The notes under the pieces: generated by a model
The model's input: the letters and a program-made list of their open reading frames with translations, nothing else
Told to the model about the DNA's origin: nothing
Database searches by the model: none
DNA from: Lentibacter sp. XHP0401
GTDB lineage: Bacteria; Pseudomonadota; Alphaproteobacteria; Rhodobacterales; Rhodobacteraceae
Direction: 5' to 3'
Assembly: GCF_025751535.1 (NCBI RefSeq)
Contig: NZ_JAOWLC010000012.1
Location: 1 to 64,000, forward strand
DNA length: 64,000 nt
Translations under genes and position numbers: made by a program
Shown here: positions 9,014 through 17,139 of the stretch, in pieces
Layout of the letters: each line of letters opens with the position of its first letter
Position numbering within the stretch: the stretch's first letter is position 1

Positions 9014-10218
9014 TCTGGGAAACTGTCCGCTTGGCCATTCAAGCTATTTTCCGTAATACTCTGCGCTCGATCCTCACGGTTCTGGGCATTGTTATCGGCG
9101 TGGCTGCCGTCATCGCAATGGTCACAGTCGGGCAGGGCAGCTCCAATCAGGTGACTGCCGATGTCGAAAAGCTGGGAACCAACGTGCTCATGGTCATGCC
9201 GGGGGCCGGGCGGATGGGGCCGGGCAACAACTCGGTTTCAGCGGCTCTTGAGATGAAAGATGTCGAAGCACTTATAAACCAGCTTTCAAGCGTGCGCACC
9301 GCCGCGCCTTATAACCAAACCTCTCTTAATGCCGTCTACGGAACTGAAGATACCCGCACCTCCCTTGCCGGCACAGATGCGCGCTACCTTGATGTGGTCG
9401 ACTGGCCCATTGTTATGGGCCGTGGCTTTCTACCCGCCGAAGAAAGCTCGGGCAGGGCAGTTTGCATTATCGGCGAAACCGTGCGGCAGGAGCTCTTCGG
9501 TAACACCGATCCGATAGGCGAAACCGTGCGTCTGAAAAATGTCTCCTGTGATGTAATAGGCTTGCTCGAAGCCAAAGGCGCGTCAAGTTTCGGCACTGAT
9601 CAAGATGATATCGTCCTGATCCCGATCAAGGCGTTTCAGCGCCGCGTCACAGGTTCGGCGGATGTCTCGATGATCTATGTCGCTGCGGCAAACAACGTCT
9701 CGACCGACCGCGCGCTGGTCGAAATTGAAACCCTCATGCGCGAGCGGCGGCGCATCGGCGCAGGTGAGGAAGACGATTTCAACGTTCGCGACATGAAGCA
9801 ACTGGCCTCGATGCTGACAGGGATCACCGATGTTCTCACGGGGCTTTTGTCTGCCGTGGCGGCTGTCAGCCTTCTGGTTGGCGGTATCGGGATCATGAAT
9901 ATCATGCTGGTTTCGGTGACCGAACGCACCCGCGAAATCGGCATCAGGCTTGCCGTGGGCGCAACCGGCAATCAGGTGTTGCTGCAATTTCTGGTCGAGG
10001 CGGTTGTGCTTTCCATCATCGGGGGCGTGGTCGGCATCATCTTGGGCCTCAGCCTCGCCGCGATTGCCTCCAACATCATGGTGATCCCGTTCAGCCCCGA
10101 TCCGATGATTGTTGCAATCGCGTTTCTGTTTTCGGCGGCTGTGGGGGTAATTTTCGGCTATTTCCCTGCCCGCCGCGCCGCAAGGCTCGATCCGATCGAG
10201 GCTCTGCGCCACCAGTAA
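9010..10218 (+). CDS. MacB/FtsX-type ABC permease
   Basis: 402 residues with the FtsX/MacB layout: one N-terminal helix (LRSILTVLGIVIGVAAVIAM), a large periplasmic domain (about residues 45-270), then three C-terminal helices, with the typical SVTERTREIGIRLAVGA motif between them and an AARLDPIEALRHQ tail. With the ATPase and MacA it forms a tripartite export or efflux system for a macrolide-, peptide- or lipid-like substrate that cannot be predicted. Its stop is only 10 bp from the end of the convergent yacG gene. Confidence 0.9.
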   Translation: MIWETVRLAIQAIFRNTLRSILTVLGIVIGVAAVIAMVTVGQGSSNQVTADVEKLGTNVLMVMPGAGRMGPGNNSVSAALEMKDVEALINQLSSVRTAAPYNQTSLNAVYGTEDTRTSLAGTDARYLDVVDWPIVMGRGFLPAEESSGRAVCIIGETVRQELFGNTDPIGETVRLKNVSCDVIGLLEAKGASSFGTDQDDIVLIPIKAFQRRVTGSADVSMIYVAAANNVSTDRALVEIETLMRERRRIGAGEEDDFNVRDMKQLASMLTGITDVLTGLLSAVAAVSLLVGGIGIMNIMLVSVTERTREIGIRLAVGATGNQVLLQFLVEAVVLSIIGGVVGIILGLSLAAIASNIMVIPFSPDPMIVAIAFLFSAAVGVIFGYFPARRAARLDPIEALRHQ

Positions 10219-10228
10219 CGGCTAAGGC

Positions 10229-10411
10229 TCAGTGCGGCTTTTGTGCCTGCTTTTCCAGCTCGTCGGCAAGGTGCTCTGCATCCTCAGGGTCAGTTGAGGG
10301 AAGGGCGTAGCCGCCCCCCAGCCATTTGGCGAGGTCAATATCGGCACAGCGCCGCGAGCAAAACGGCTTGTAGCGCGCATCGGTTTTATCGGCACAAATC
10401 GGGCAGCTCAT
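10229..10411 (-). CDS. yacG: YacG-like zinc-binding DNA gyrase inhibitor
   Basis: 60 residues with the YacG zinc finger: CPIC at residues 3-6, then PFCSRRCADIDLAKWL. In E. coli YacG binds GyrB and blocks DNA binding by gyrase; that function is taken from the family. Length is typical. It overlaps the RNase E/G gene by 4 bp (ATGA) and closes the infA-maf-RNase-yacG operon. Confidence 0.9.
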   Translation of the reverse strand: MSCPICADKTDARYKPFCSRRCADIDLAKWLGGGYALPSTDPEDAEHLADELEKQAQKPH

Positions 10412-11442
10412 GCGTTGGCCTCGTTCAGAAGCTCCGCCAATGGCAAGCGCGCGCGCTTGCGTTGCAACTCGTAGTGCCCCAGCGGGGTAAACCCCGCCAG
10501 CACCGTGTCAATGCCATCAGCTTTCAATGCCGCGCGCAAAGAGGCCTCAAAGCCGCGGCGGTCTTTCTTGGGCATGGGGGCCAAGTCAATCGTGATCTGC
10601 CCGCCAAGCCCGCGCAGCCGCAACTGGCGCGGCAATTCCTTGGCACAGGCAAAATTGGCGCGTGTTCCGGCCGCAAAAGAGCCGTCAGCGCCCGTGTTCA
10701 CATCCACAGCCGTTAGCGCGCGGGTTGGCTCGATATAAAGCGAAGCACCGCCCGCAAGCTTTACATAAGCGTTTTGCAGCGCATCAACTGCCTCAAGCAC
10801 GCCATGGCTCGCAAAGCTGCCCGCCTCGGTCACAATGTCCGCAGGCTCGACCCAGTCGCGCCAGGCAAGCACATGCGGGCTGTCGCCTTCCGTCAGTACT
10901 TCCGGTGCGGTGCCGGCTTCGCCCAGAACCGTCTGTGCGAGATCGACCATCGCGCGCAAATCTTCGGCGATGTCTTCATCAGAAGCCTCTTCGCAAGAGG
11001 AGCGCAGAATAAGGCCCATCTCAAGCCCCTGCATCTCGTCTTTGGCAATCATCATCAGCTCGTCGCGGCGTGCGTCATCGCGGATCGAGCGCGAAATATT
11101 GAGGCCCGGCGCATCAGGCGTCACAATCGCGTAGCGAGACTTGAACAGAAGCTTCAGCGTTACAGGCAGCGCTTTGCTCTCTTCGGCATAGCCCGTGAGC
11201 TGCACGGTCAGCATATCACCGGGGGCAATGCCTTTGACTTGCTTCAAAAAGGCGTTGCCATCAGGAGTTTCAAGGAAAATCCCGCCTTGGCCCTTTTGTG
11301 GTTTGGTTGCGCGTGCGCGATAAATCGTGCCGGGGCGGGGGGCGTCTGCCTCCACAAGCAAGTCATGCAGCTGCCCGTCCACCATCAGCGCCGCCGCTTC
11401 GCGCGTGCCCAAATGGTCCAGAATAATCTGACGTCCCTTCAT
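10408..11442 (-). CDS. RNase E/G family endoribonuclease lacking the Zn-link
   Basis: 344 residues. It keeps the N-terminal S1-like region, the RNase H-like part and the DNase I-like catalytic core, with both metal-binding aspartates in AVDVNTGAD and ITIDLAPM, but ends right after [18 protein letters not shown]. RNase E and G normally continue with a C-P-x-C zinc-link and a small dimerisation domain; these are absent. The start at 11442 overlaps the maf stop (ATGA), and its own stop overlaps the zinc protein yacG. It may act in rRNA or mRNA processing, but as a short form its oligomeric state is likely different. Confidence 0.85.
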   Translation of the reverse strand: MKGRQIILDHLGTREAAALMVDGQLHDLLVEADAPRPGTIYRARATKPQKGQGGIFLETPDGNAFLKQVKGIAPGDMLTVQLTGYAEESKALPVTLKLLFKSRYAIVTPDAPGLNISRSIRDDARRDELMMIAKDEMQGLEMGLILRSSCEEASDEDIAEDLRAMVDLAQTVLGEAGTAPEVLTEGDSPHVLAWRDWVEPADIVTEAGSFASHGVLEAVDALQNAYVKLAGGASLYIEPTRALTAVDVNTGADGSFAAGTRANFACAKELPRQLRLRGLGGQITIDLAPMPKKDRRGFEASLRAALKADGIDTVLAGFTPLGHYELQRKRARLPLAELLNEANA

Positions 11443-12014
11443 GAGACCCTCCAAAGCGGATAGCCCGCTGCTTGCAACAGTCCTGCGGTTTCTGCCAAAG
11501 GCAATCCGACAACAGCAGTAAACGAGCCTTCAATCCATGGGATCAGCGCGCCGGCGGGGCCCTGGATACCATAACCCCCTGCTTTCCCCTGCCAGTCGTT
11601 CGTGGCGATATAGCCGGCAATCTCGGCATCGGAGAGCCGTTTCATCTTCACGGCAGTCACCACGTCACGCTGCCAGAGTTGCTCACCTTTGCGTACGGTA
11701 ACAGCCGTAATCACCCGGTGACGCCGCCCTGAAAGCTGGCGCAGAAAGCGTTCCGCTTCGGCTGCATCTTCAGGCTTGCCCAGGATGCGCCGCCCGAGCG
11801 CCACAGTGGTATCCGCGCAAAGCACGATCTCGTCAGGCGCAGCGGTCACAGCCATCGCCTTTTCGCGCGCCATCCGCGCACAATAGGGGCGGGGCAGTTC
11901 GGCCTTCAGCGGGGTTTCGTCAATGTCGGGCGGGCGAATGTCATCAGCCACAACACCAATTTGCGCCAGCAATTCCTTGCGGCGCGGGCTACCTGAGCCG
12001 AGAACCAGCTTCAT
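11439..12014 (-). CDS. maf: Maf family nucleotide pyrophosphatase
   Basis: 191 residues. The N-terminal [14 protein letters not shown] matches the Maf signature, with DIDETP at about residues 30-35 and the catalytic region [27 protein letters not shown]. Maf proteins hydrolyse non-canonical or modified nucleoside triphosphates to monophosphates, as house-cleaning enzymes. It starts 3 bp after the infA stop and overlaps the RNase gene by 4 bp, so it is in the infA operon. Confidence 0.92.
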   Translation of the reverse strand: MKLVLGSGSPRRKELLAQIGVVADDIRPPDIDETPLKAELPRPYCARMAREKAMAVTAAPDEIVLCADTTVALGRRILGKPEDAAEAERFLRQLSGRRHRVITAVTVRKGEQLWQRDVVTAVKMKRLSDAEIAGYIATNDWQGKAGGYGIQGPAGALIPWIEGSFTAVVGLPLAETAGLLQAAGYPLWRVS

Positions 12015-12017
12015 GTC

Positions 12018-12236
12018 TTACTTAAAGCGGTAGTTGATCCGACCTTTCGTCAGATCATACGGTGTCATTTCCACCTGCACCTTGTCGCCAGCCAGAACGC
12101 GGATACGGTTCTTGCGCATCTTGCCTGCCGTATGAGCGATGATCGTATGGCCGTTTTCCAGCTCGACCAGGAATGTCGCATTCGGCAGGAGTTCCTTTAC
12201 GACACCGGGGAATTCGAGCAGTTCTTCCTTGGCCAT
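12018..12236 (-). CDS. infA: translation initiation factor IF-1
   Basis: 72 residues, the standard length, an OB-fold S1-like protein with the family sequence [31 protein letters not shown] and [17 protein letters not shown]. It binds the 30S A site during initiation. The ATG at 12236 is chosen over an upstream in-frame codon because it starts the conserved protein. First gene of the infA-maf-RNase-yacG group. Confidence 0.97.
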   Translation of the reverse strand: MAKEELLEFPGVVKELLPNATFLVELENGHTIIAHTAGKMRKNRIRVLAGDKVQVEMTPYDLTKGRINYRFK

Positions 12237-12317
12237 GGTCTCTCCTAGAGTTTCGCAAGCCAACCGTGGCAAGCGCGGGTTAAATGCGCCTATCCAGCAA
12301 GTTTTTCAAGGCCTTTC

Positions 12318-13199
12318 TTAGCGCAAAGCCTCTAATGTGACATCTGAGGCGCGCGGAACTTGCTCGCCCCAGTGTTTCACACCCAATACATGGCCATCTT
12401 CGCGGATATGGGCGATTTTTTTGGTGTCTAGGCTGGCATAAGTCCAGCCGGCCTTGTTCAGGTTGCCCTCCGCCAAAACTCCTGTGGGTGGAAAGCCCTC
12501 ATCCATGGGGCCGAAAATGCCGCCCATGCCGGAGTTGTCTTCCACACCATAGAGTCGCGGCTCCTTTCCGATCAGGCTTGCCATCACGGTCACACATTGG
12601 CCCTCAAGCGCCCGCGCCATTGCGCCAACGCGCACGCGCCAGTAACCTTCAAGCGCCTCGGTGCACGAGGGCACAAGGATAATCTCGGCGCCGGCTTCCA
12701 CAAGTGCGCGTGCCAAAAGCGGAAACTCGCTGTCATAACAAATCAGAACACCGATTTTACCCAAAGCCGTATCAAACAGCTTGAGCGGCCCGCCGCCCGA
12801 AACATTCCATTCGTCGCGCTCGAAACGGGTCATGATCTGCTTGTCCTGAAAGCCTGCTAGCCCCGTGGGGGTAAACAACCCCGCGCGGTTCACCGTCTTG
12901 CCCGCTTCCCGAACTGGCGCCGAGGGGGCAAGGATATGCATGGCAAACTCTTCAGCCAGATCGGCAAACAACTTGTTCATCTCGGGCTGCCGCGCACTTA
13001 CCGCATCAATCGAACCCTGAATGTCGCCCGCCGCTTCTGCGCCCGCAAGGGCCGCAAGTTCCATCGCTGCGTATTCGGGAAAGACCAGAAGATCGGCCCC
13101 GTTACCGGAGGCACTCATAACCCAGTCGCGCTGTTTTTGCGCATAGATCTCCCAAGTGGAGCACCAACTGACAGGGTAGGCGGCGGTCGCAATTTTCAT
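12318..13199 (-). CDS. nitrilase-superfamily carbon-nitrogen hydrolase
   Basis: 293 residues from the ATG at 13199; the longer frame upstream lacks family sequence. The catalytic triad elements of the nitrilase/amidase superfamily are visible: Glu in LLVFPEYAAMEL, Lys in FQDKQIMTRFE and the nucleophile Cys in GVLICYDSEFPLLARALVEAG. It hydrolyses a C-N bond such as an amide, nitrile or carbamoyl group; the substrate cannot be told. It is a separate unit from infA, 81 bp away. Confidence 0.85.
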   Translation of the reverse strand: MKIATAAYPVSWCSTWEIYAQKQRDWVMSASGNGADLLVFPEYAAMELAALAGAEAAGDIQGSIDAVSARQPEMNKLFADLAEEFAMHILAPSAPVREAGKTVNRAGLFTPTGLAGFQDKQIMTRFERDEWNVSGGGPLKLFDTALGKIGVLICYDSEFPLLARALVEAGAEIILVPSCTEALEGYWRVRVGAMARALEGQCVTVMASLIGKEPRLYGVEDNSGMGGIFGPMDEGFPPTGVLAEGNLNKAGWTYASLDTKKIAHIREDGHVLGVKHWGEQVPRASDVTLEALR

Positions 13200-13392
13200 G
13201 AGGGTGTCTCCAATTCTGGCGCATCTGGGGTGAAGCCTGTAGCATATGGTGCTTTCTGCGGGTTTTGAAACGCAAATACAACAATCAGCGTAAAACTGAC
13301 GTTGCGCCACCGCTCTTGCGCGAAAAGCCAAAGCGCTACACACTCAGATCAGGAGAAGGCTCGAAATTACGAGTTAAAGGGGAGGATATAAC

Positions 13393-15273
13393 ATGAAGTT
13401 CAGCACGTTGCAGGACAGTCTCGACATGACCAATGAAATGCCGTGGGCGGAGCGTGATGTGCCCGCTACGGTTTACGAAATGCTCTCGATTACAGCGGGA
13501 AAATTTCCAGACCGTCCTGCCGTTAGCTACCAGCTCATGTCAGGTGCAACCGACAAGGCCGAAACACTCAACTGGCGCGAATATCACGAGCAGGTCTGTC
13601 AGGCTGCCAACCTCTTCCGCAGCCTCGGTGTGGGCGAGGGCGATGTGGTCGCGCTGGTCCTGCCGAACGCAACAGAAACAGCCGTCGCACTCATCGGTGG
13701 TATGACCGCAGGTATCGTCAACCCGATCAATCCGCTGCTTGAGTCCGAGCAGATCGCCGCCATCCTGCGCGAGACCAAGGCCAAAGTCGTCGTAACCCTT
13801 CGCAACTTCCCCAAAACGGATGTGGCGCAAAAAACAGCCGAGGCCGTCAAGCACGCGCCCGGCGTGCATACAATCCTCACCGTTGATCTCAACCGCTACC
13901 TGACGCCGCCCAAAAGCTGGATCGTTCCGCTGGTGCGCCCGAAGATGACGGTGAACCACCATGCCGATGTCAAAAGCTTTAATGCAGAGATGGCCAAACA
14001 GCCCAAAACCCTCAGCTTTGAGGACCGCAAGGTTGATCGCGTCGCAGCCTATTTCCACACGGGCGGCACAACAGGCATGCCCAAAGTGGCACAACACCTC
14101 AATTCGGGTATGATCTATCAAGGCTGGCTCGGCCACGAGCTTCTGTTTGATGAAAACGAAAGCGTCATGTGCCCGCTGCCACTGTTCCACGTTTTCGCCT
14201 GTCACGTCATCCTCATGTCGATGCTCAAATCCGGCGCCCATGTGGTCTTCCCTACGCCAGCGGGCTATCGTGGCGATGGTGTGTTCGACAATTTCTGGAA
14301 GCTCTGCGAGCGCTGGGGAACAACCTTCATCATCACGGTTCCAACAGCGGTGTCGGCCCTCATGCAACGGCCCGTCGATGCCGATGTCTCCAAAGTCAAA
14401 AACGCCTTCTCTGGCTCGGCTCCCATGCCGCTGGAGCTCTTCAACCGTTTCACCAAATCCACAGGCATCCAGATCATCGAGGGCTACGGCCTCACCGAAG
14501 CCACCGTTCTGGTGTCGATCAACCCTGTCGATGGCGAAAAGCGTGTTGGCTCGGTGGGCCTGCCATTCCCTTATAACGATGTGAAAATCATCGCCCAGAA
14601 AGGTAATGGCCCTGTTGAGTGCGCCCCTGATGAAATCGGTGAGATCTGCGTTGCAGGTCCGGGGGTATGGGCTGGCAACACCTACACAGAGGCCGATAAA
14701 AACAAAGACCTCTACTTTCATGAAAAATACCTGCGCACAGGTGATCTGGGCCGCATTGATCCTGATGGCTACATCTGGATCACGGGCCGCGCGAAAGACC
14801 TGATCATCCGCGGCGGTCACAATATCGACCCCGCCGAGATCGAGGATGCGCTGCTCGCCCATCAGGATGTTGCCTTCGCAGGCGCGATCGGCCAACCCGA
14901 CGCGCACGCAGGCGAGCTGCCTTGCGTCTATGTCGAGCTTGTTTCAGGCGCGACAGCCACAACCGAAGAGCTCATGGCCCATGCGCGCAAACATATTCAC
15001 GAGCGCGCAGCCTATCCCAAGCATGTGGAAATTCTGGATGAATTGCCCAAAACGGCTGTGGGTAAGGTCTTCAAACCCGATCTGCGAAAATCTGCAATCA
15101 CACGGGTTTATAACGCTGCTCTCGAAGAGGCGGGTGTAAACGCGCGCGTCACCTCTGTTGTCGATGACAAAAAACGCGGCCTCGTGGCCATGCTTGAGGC
15201 CAACGGAGCCAGCGATGAGGCTGTCGGAAAAGTGCTAGGCAGCTTCACGCGCCCGTGGGAATGGGCGGCTTAA
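13393..15273 (+). CDS. acyl-CoA synthetase (AMP-forming)
   Basis: 626 residues of the ANL superfamily. The nucleotide loop is HTGGTTGMPKVAQ (near residue 225), the A5 motif GYGLTEAT, the A7/A8 hinge YLRTGDLGRIDPDGY with GRAKDLIIRGGHNI, and the C-terminal catalytic lysine lies in LPKTAVGKVFKPDL. It activates a carboxylic acid to acyl-CoA. It is longer than most FadD proteins, with an insert between residues 150 and 215. A GGGGAGGA site precedes the ATG. The substrate is probably a medium- or long-chain acid, but this is not provable here. Confidence 0.88.
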   Translation: MKFSTLQDSLDMTNEMPWAERDVPATVYEMLSITAGKFPDRPAVSYQLMSGATDKAETLNWREYHEQVCQAANLFRSLGVGEGDVVALVLPNATETAVALIGGMTAGIVNPINPLLESEQIAAILRETKAKVVVTLRNFPKTDVAQKTAEAVKHAPGVHTILTVDLNRYLTPPKSWIVPLVRPKMTVNHHADVKSFNAEMAKQPKTLSFEDRKVDRVAAYFHTGGTTGMPKVAQHLNSGMIYQGWLGHELLFDENESVMCPLPLFHVFACHVILMSMLKSGAHVVFPTPAGYRGDGVFDNFWKLCERWGTTFIITVPTAVSALMQRPVDADVSKVKNAFSGSAPMPLELFNRFTKSTGIQIIEGYGLTEATVLVSINPVDGEKRVGSVGLPFPYNDVKIIAQKGNGPVECAPDEIGEICVAGPGVWAGNTYTEADKNKDLYFHEKYLRTGDLGRIDPDGYIWITGRAKDLIIRGGHNIDPAEIEDALLAHQDVAFAGAIGQPDAHAGELPCVYVELVSGATATTEELMAHARKHIHERAAYPKHVEILDELPKTAVGKVFKPDLRKSAITRVYNAALEEAGVNARVTSVVDDKKRGLVAMLEANGASDEAVGKVLGSFTRPWEWAA

Positions 15274-15302
15274 GCCCTGCCTCATATTGCCAGATGTCGA
15301 AG

Positions 15303-15330
15303 CGGGCCGCAGGAGAGTTCTTGCGGCCCG
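15303..15330 (+). terminator. rho-independent terminator after the acyl-CoA synthetase
   Basis: CGGGCCGCA, a 10-base loop, TGCGGCCCG, then TGACTTTTCG. It starts 29 bp after the stop codon. Confidence 0.75.
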
Positions 15331-15384
15331 TGACTTTTCGTCTAAAATTCGTTGAATTAGTCAACCATTCGTGAGGCCGGTTCC

Positions 15385-17055
15385 ATGGCGCAGCAAAAGA
15401 ACATCCTCTTCATCATGTTTGACCAGCTTCGCTGGGATTACCTGAGTTGCTATGGCCATCCGCATCTTCACACCCCCAATATCGATTGGCTCGCCTCGCA
15501 AGGTGTGCGTTTCAACCGCGCCTATATCCAGTCGCCCATCTGCGGCTCTTCGCGGATGAGCACCTACACAGGCCGCTATGTTCACAGTCACGGGGCGAGC
15601 AACAACAAGATCCCCCTCAAGGTGGGAGAGCAAACACTGGGCGATCATTTGCGCGCCGTCGGGGTCAACAGCTGGCTTGTCGGCAAAACCCATATGGAAG
15701 CCGATGCCGAAGGCATGGCGCGTCTCGGCCTTGAGCCCGACAGCGTGATCGGCGTGCGCGTCGCCGAATGCGGATTTGATGTCTTTGAGCGTGACGACGG
15801 CATGAAGCCCGAAGGCCCCGACGGCAGCTATGATCCGAGGGGGGCTCTGGCCTATAACGAATGGCTGCGCGAAAAGGGCTACGAAAGCGATAATCCCTGG
15901 CACGACTTCGCCAATTCAGGGCTGGATGCTGAAGGCAATGTCATCTCGGGCTGGTTCCTCAAAAACTCGGCCTATGCCGCCAACATTGATGAACCCGACA
16001 GCGAAACACCCTACCTCACGGGCCGCGCGATGGAGTTCATGGAAGCCACAAGCGCGCCGTGGTGCTGCCACCTCAGCTATATCAAGCCGCACTGGCCCTA
16101 CATCGTGCCCGAGCCCTACGCGAGCATGTTCGGCTCCGAACATGTCCTCCCCGTCGTGCGCTCCGATGCCGAACGCCAGCAGGCGCACCCTGTGCTCAAA
16201 GCCTTCATGGACACCCCCGTGGGCCAGAGCTTTTCCCGCGAAGACGTGCGCGAAGCCGTAATCCCCGCTTATATGGGCCTTATCAAACAGGTCGATGACC
16301 AGATGGGCCGCCTGTTCGACTGGCTTAAAGAGACAGGCCGCTGGGACAACACGGTGATCGCGCTCACCTCCGATCATGGCGATTTTTTGGGGGATCACTG
16401 GCTCGGCGAAAAAACATTCTTCTTTGAGCAAAGCGTGCGTGTGCCTTTGATTATTTATGACCCCTCACCAGAGGCCGACAGCACTCGCGGCATGGTCTCC
16501 GAAGCGCTCGTCGAAAGCATCGATCTTGCCCCGACCTTCCTTGAGATGTCGGGCGGTGCAGCCCTCCCGCATATCCTCGAAGGCGAAAGCCTCGTGCCGC
16601 TGCTGCATGGCAAAGAAGCCGACACCGAACGCGACTTCGTGATCTGTGAATACGACTACTCAGGCGCCCCCGTCGCCCGCCTCACAGGCGCAACGGTGGA
16701 GCAGGCCAATATGTATATGGTCGCCGATGCGCGCTATAAGCTTATCCATTTTGAAACAGGCGACAGACCAATGCTGTTTGATCTGGAAAAAGACCCGAAC
16801 GAACTTACAGACCTTGGCGCAAGCGAAGCTCACGCCGATATCATCGCCGCCATGTATGACAAGCTCCACAAATGGGCGCGCCGTGTCTCGCAACGCACCA
16901 CCATCAACCACGACAGCCTGATCGCCCGGCGCAGCGGGCGCAGCACGAAAGGGATCGTAATCGGTGTGCCCGAAGAGGGCGACATGGATGCGGACCTGAC
17001 AATCAAGTATCGCGGCCAAAAAGCGAAGCCTTGGCAGGAGATAAAAAAGCCTTAA
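15385..17055 (+). CDS. formylglycine-type sulfatase
   Basis: 556 residues of the alkaline phosphatase/sulfatase superfamily. The metal-binding N-terminus is NILFIMFDQLRWDYL (Asp13), and the C-x-S-x-R signature is Cys53-Gly-Ser-Ser-Arg57 in SPICGSSRMSTYTGR; this Cys must be turned to formylglycine for activity. The second metal site is ALTSDHGDFLGDH. There is no signal peptide, so it is cytoplasmic. The family includes sulfatases and phosphonate monoester hydrolases; the substrate is unknown. No formylglycine-generating enzyme or sulfate-ester uptake genes lie in the window. Confidence 0.85.
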   Translation: MAQQKNILFIMFDQLRWDYLSCYGHPHLHTPNIDWLASQGVRFNRAYIQSPICGSSRMSTYTGRYVHSHGASNNKIPLKVGEQTLGDHLRAVGVNSWLVGKTHMEADAEGMARLGLEPDSVIGVRVAECGFDVFERDDGMKPEGPDGSYDPRGALAYNEWLREKGYESDNPWHDFANSGLDAEGNVISGWFLKNSAYAANIDEPDSETPYLTGRAMEFMEATSAPWCCHLSYIKPHWPYIVPEPYASMFGSEHVLPVVRSDAERQQAHPVLKAFMDTPVGQSFSREDVREAVIPAYMGLIKQVDDQMGRLFDWLKETGRWDNTVIALTSDHGDFLGDHWLGEKTFFFEQSVRVPLIIYDPSPEADSTRGMVSEALVESIDLAPTFLEMSGGAALPHILEGESLVPLLHGKEADTERDFVICEYDYSGAPVARLTGATVEQANMYMVADARYKLIHFETGDRPMLFDLEKDPNELTDLGASEAHADIIAAMYDKLHKWARRVSQRTTINHDSLIARRSGRSTKGIVIGVPEEGDMDADLTIKYRGQKAKPWQEIKKP

Positions 17056-17057
17056 CG

Positions 17058-17105
17058 CTTCTTCTGTTCAAAAATACCTTGGGGGTCTGGGGGCAAAGCC
17101 CCCAG
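17058..17105 (+). repeat. hairpin repeat, copy A (bidirectional terminator)
   Basis: An AT-rich arm (CTTCTTCTGTTCAAAAATA) is followed by CCTTGGGGGT and a perfect hairpin CTGGGGGC-AAA-GCCCCCAG (17087-17105). It lies between the convergent sulfatase and acyl-CoA dehydrogenase genes. It shares its plan with the elements at 37333 and 42780. Confidence 0.7.
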
Positions 17106-17139
17106 CCGGTCGGATTTGCAAAGCAAATTCGAAAAGAGT

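Noticed and set aside
10774-11463. 229-codon plus-strand frame over the RNase gene
   Set aside because: Antisense to a conserved catalytic domain; composition is not protein-like.
13540-14907. 455-codon minus-strand frame inside the acyl-CoA synthetase gene
   Set aside because: Antisense shadow of a clear ANL enzyme; no ribosome site and no family sequence.
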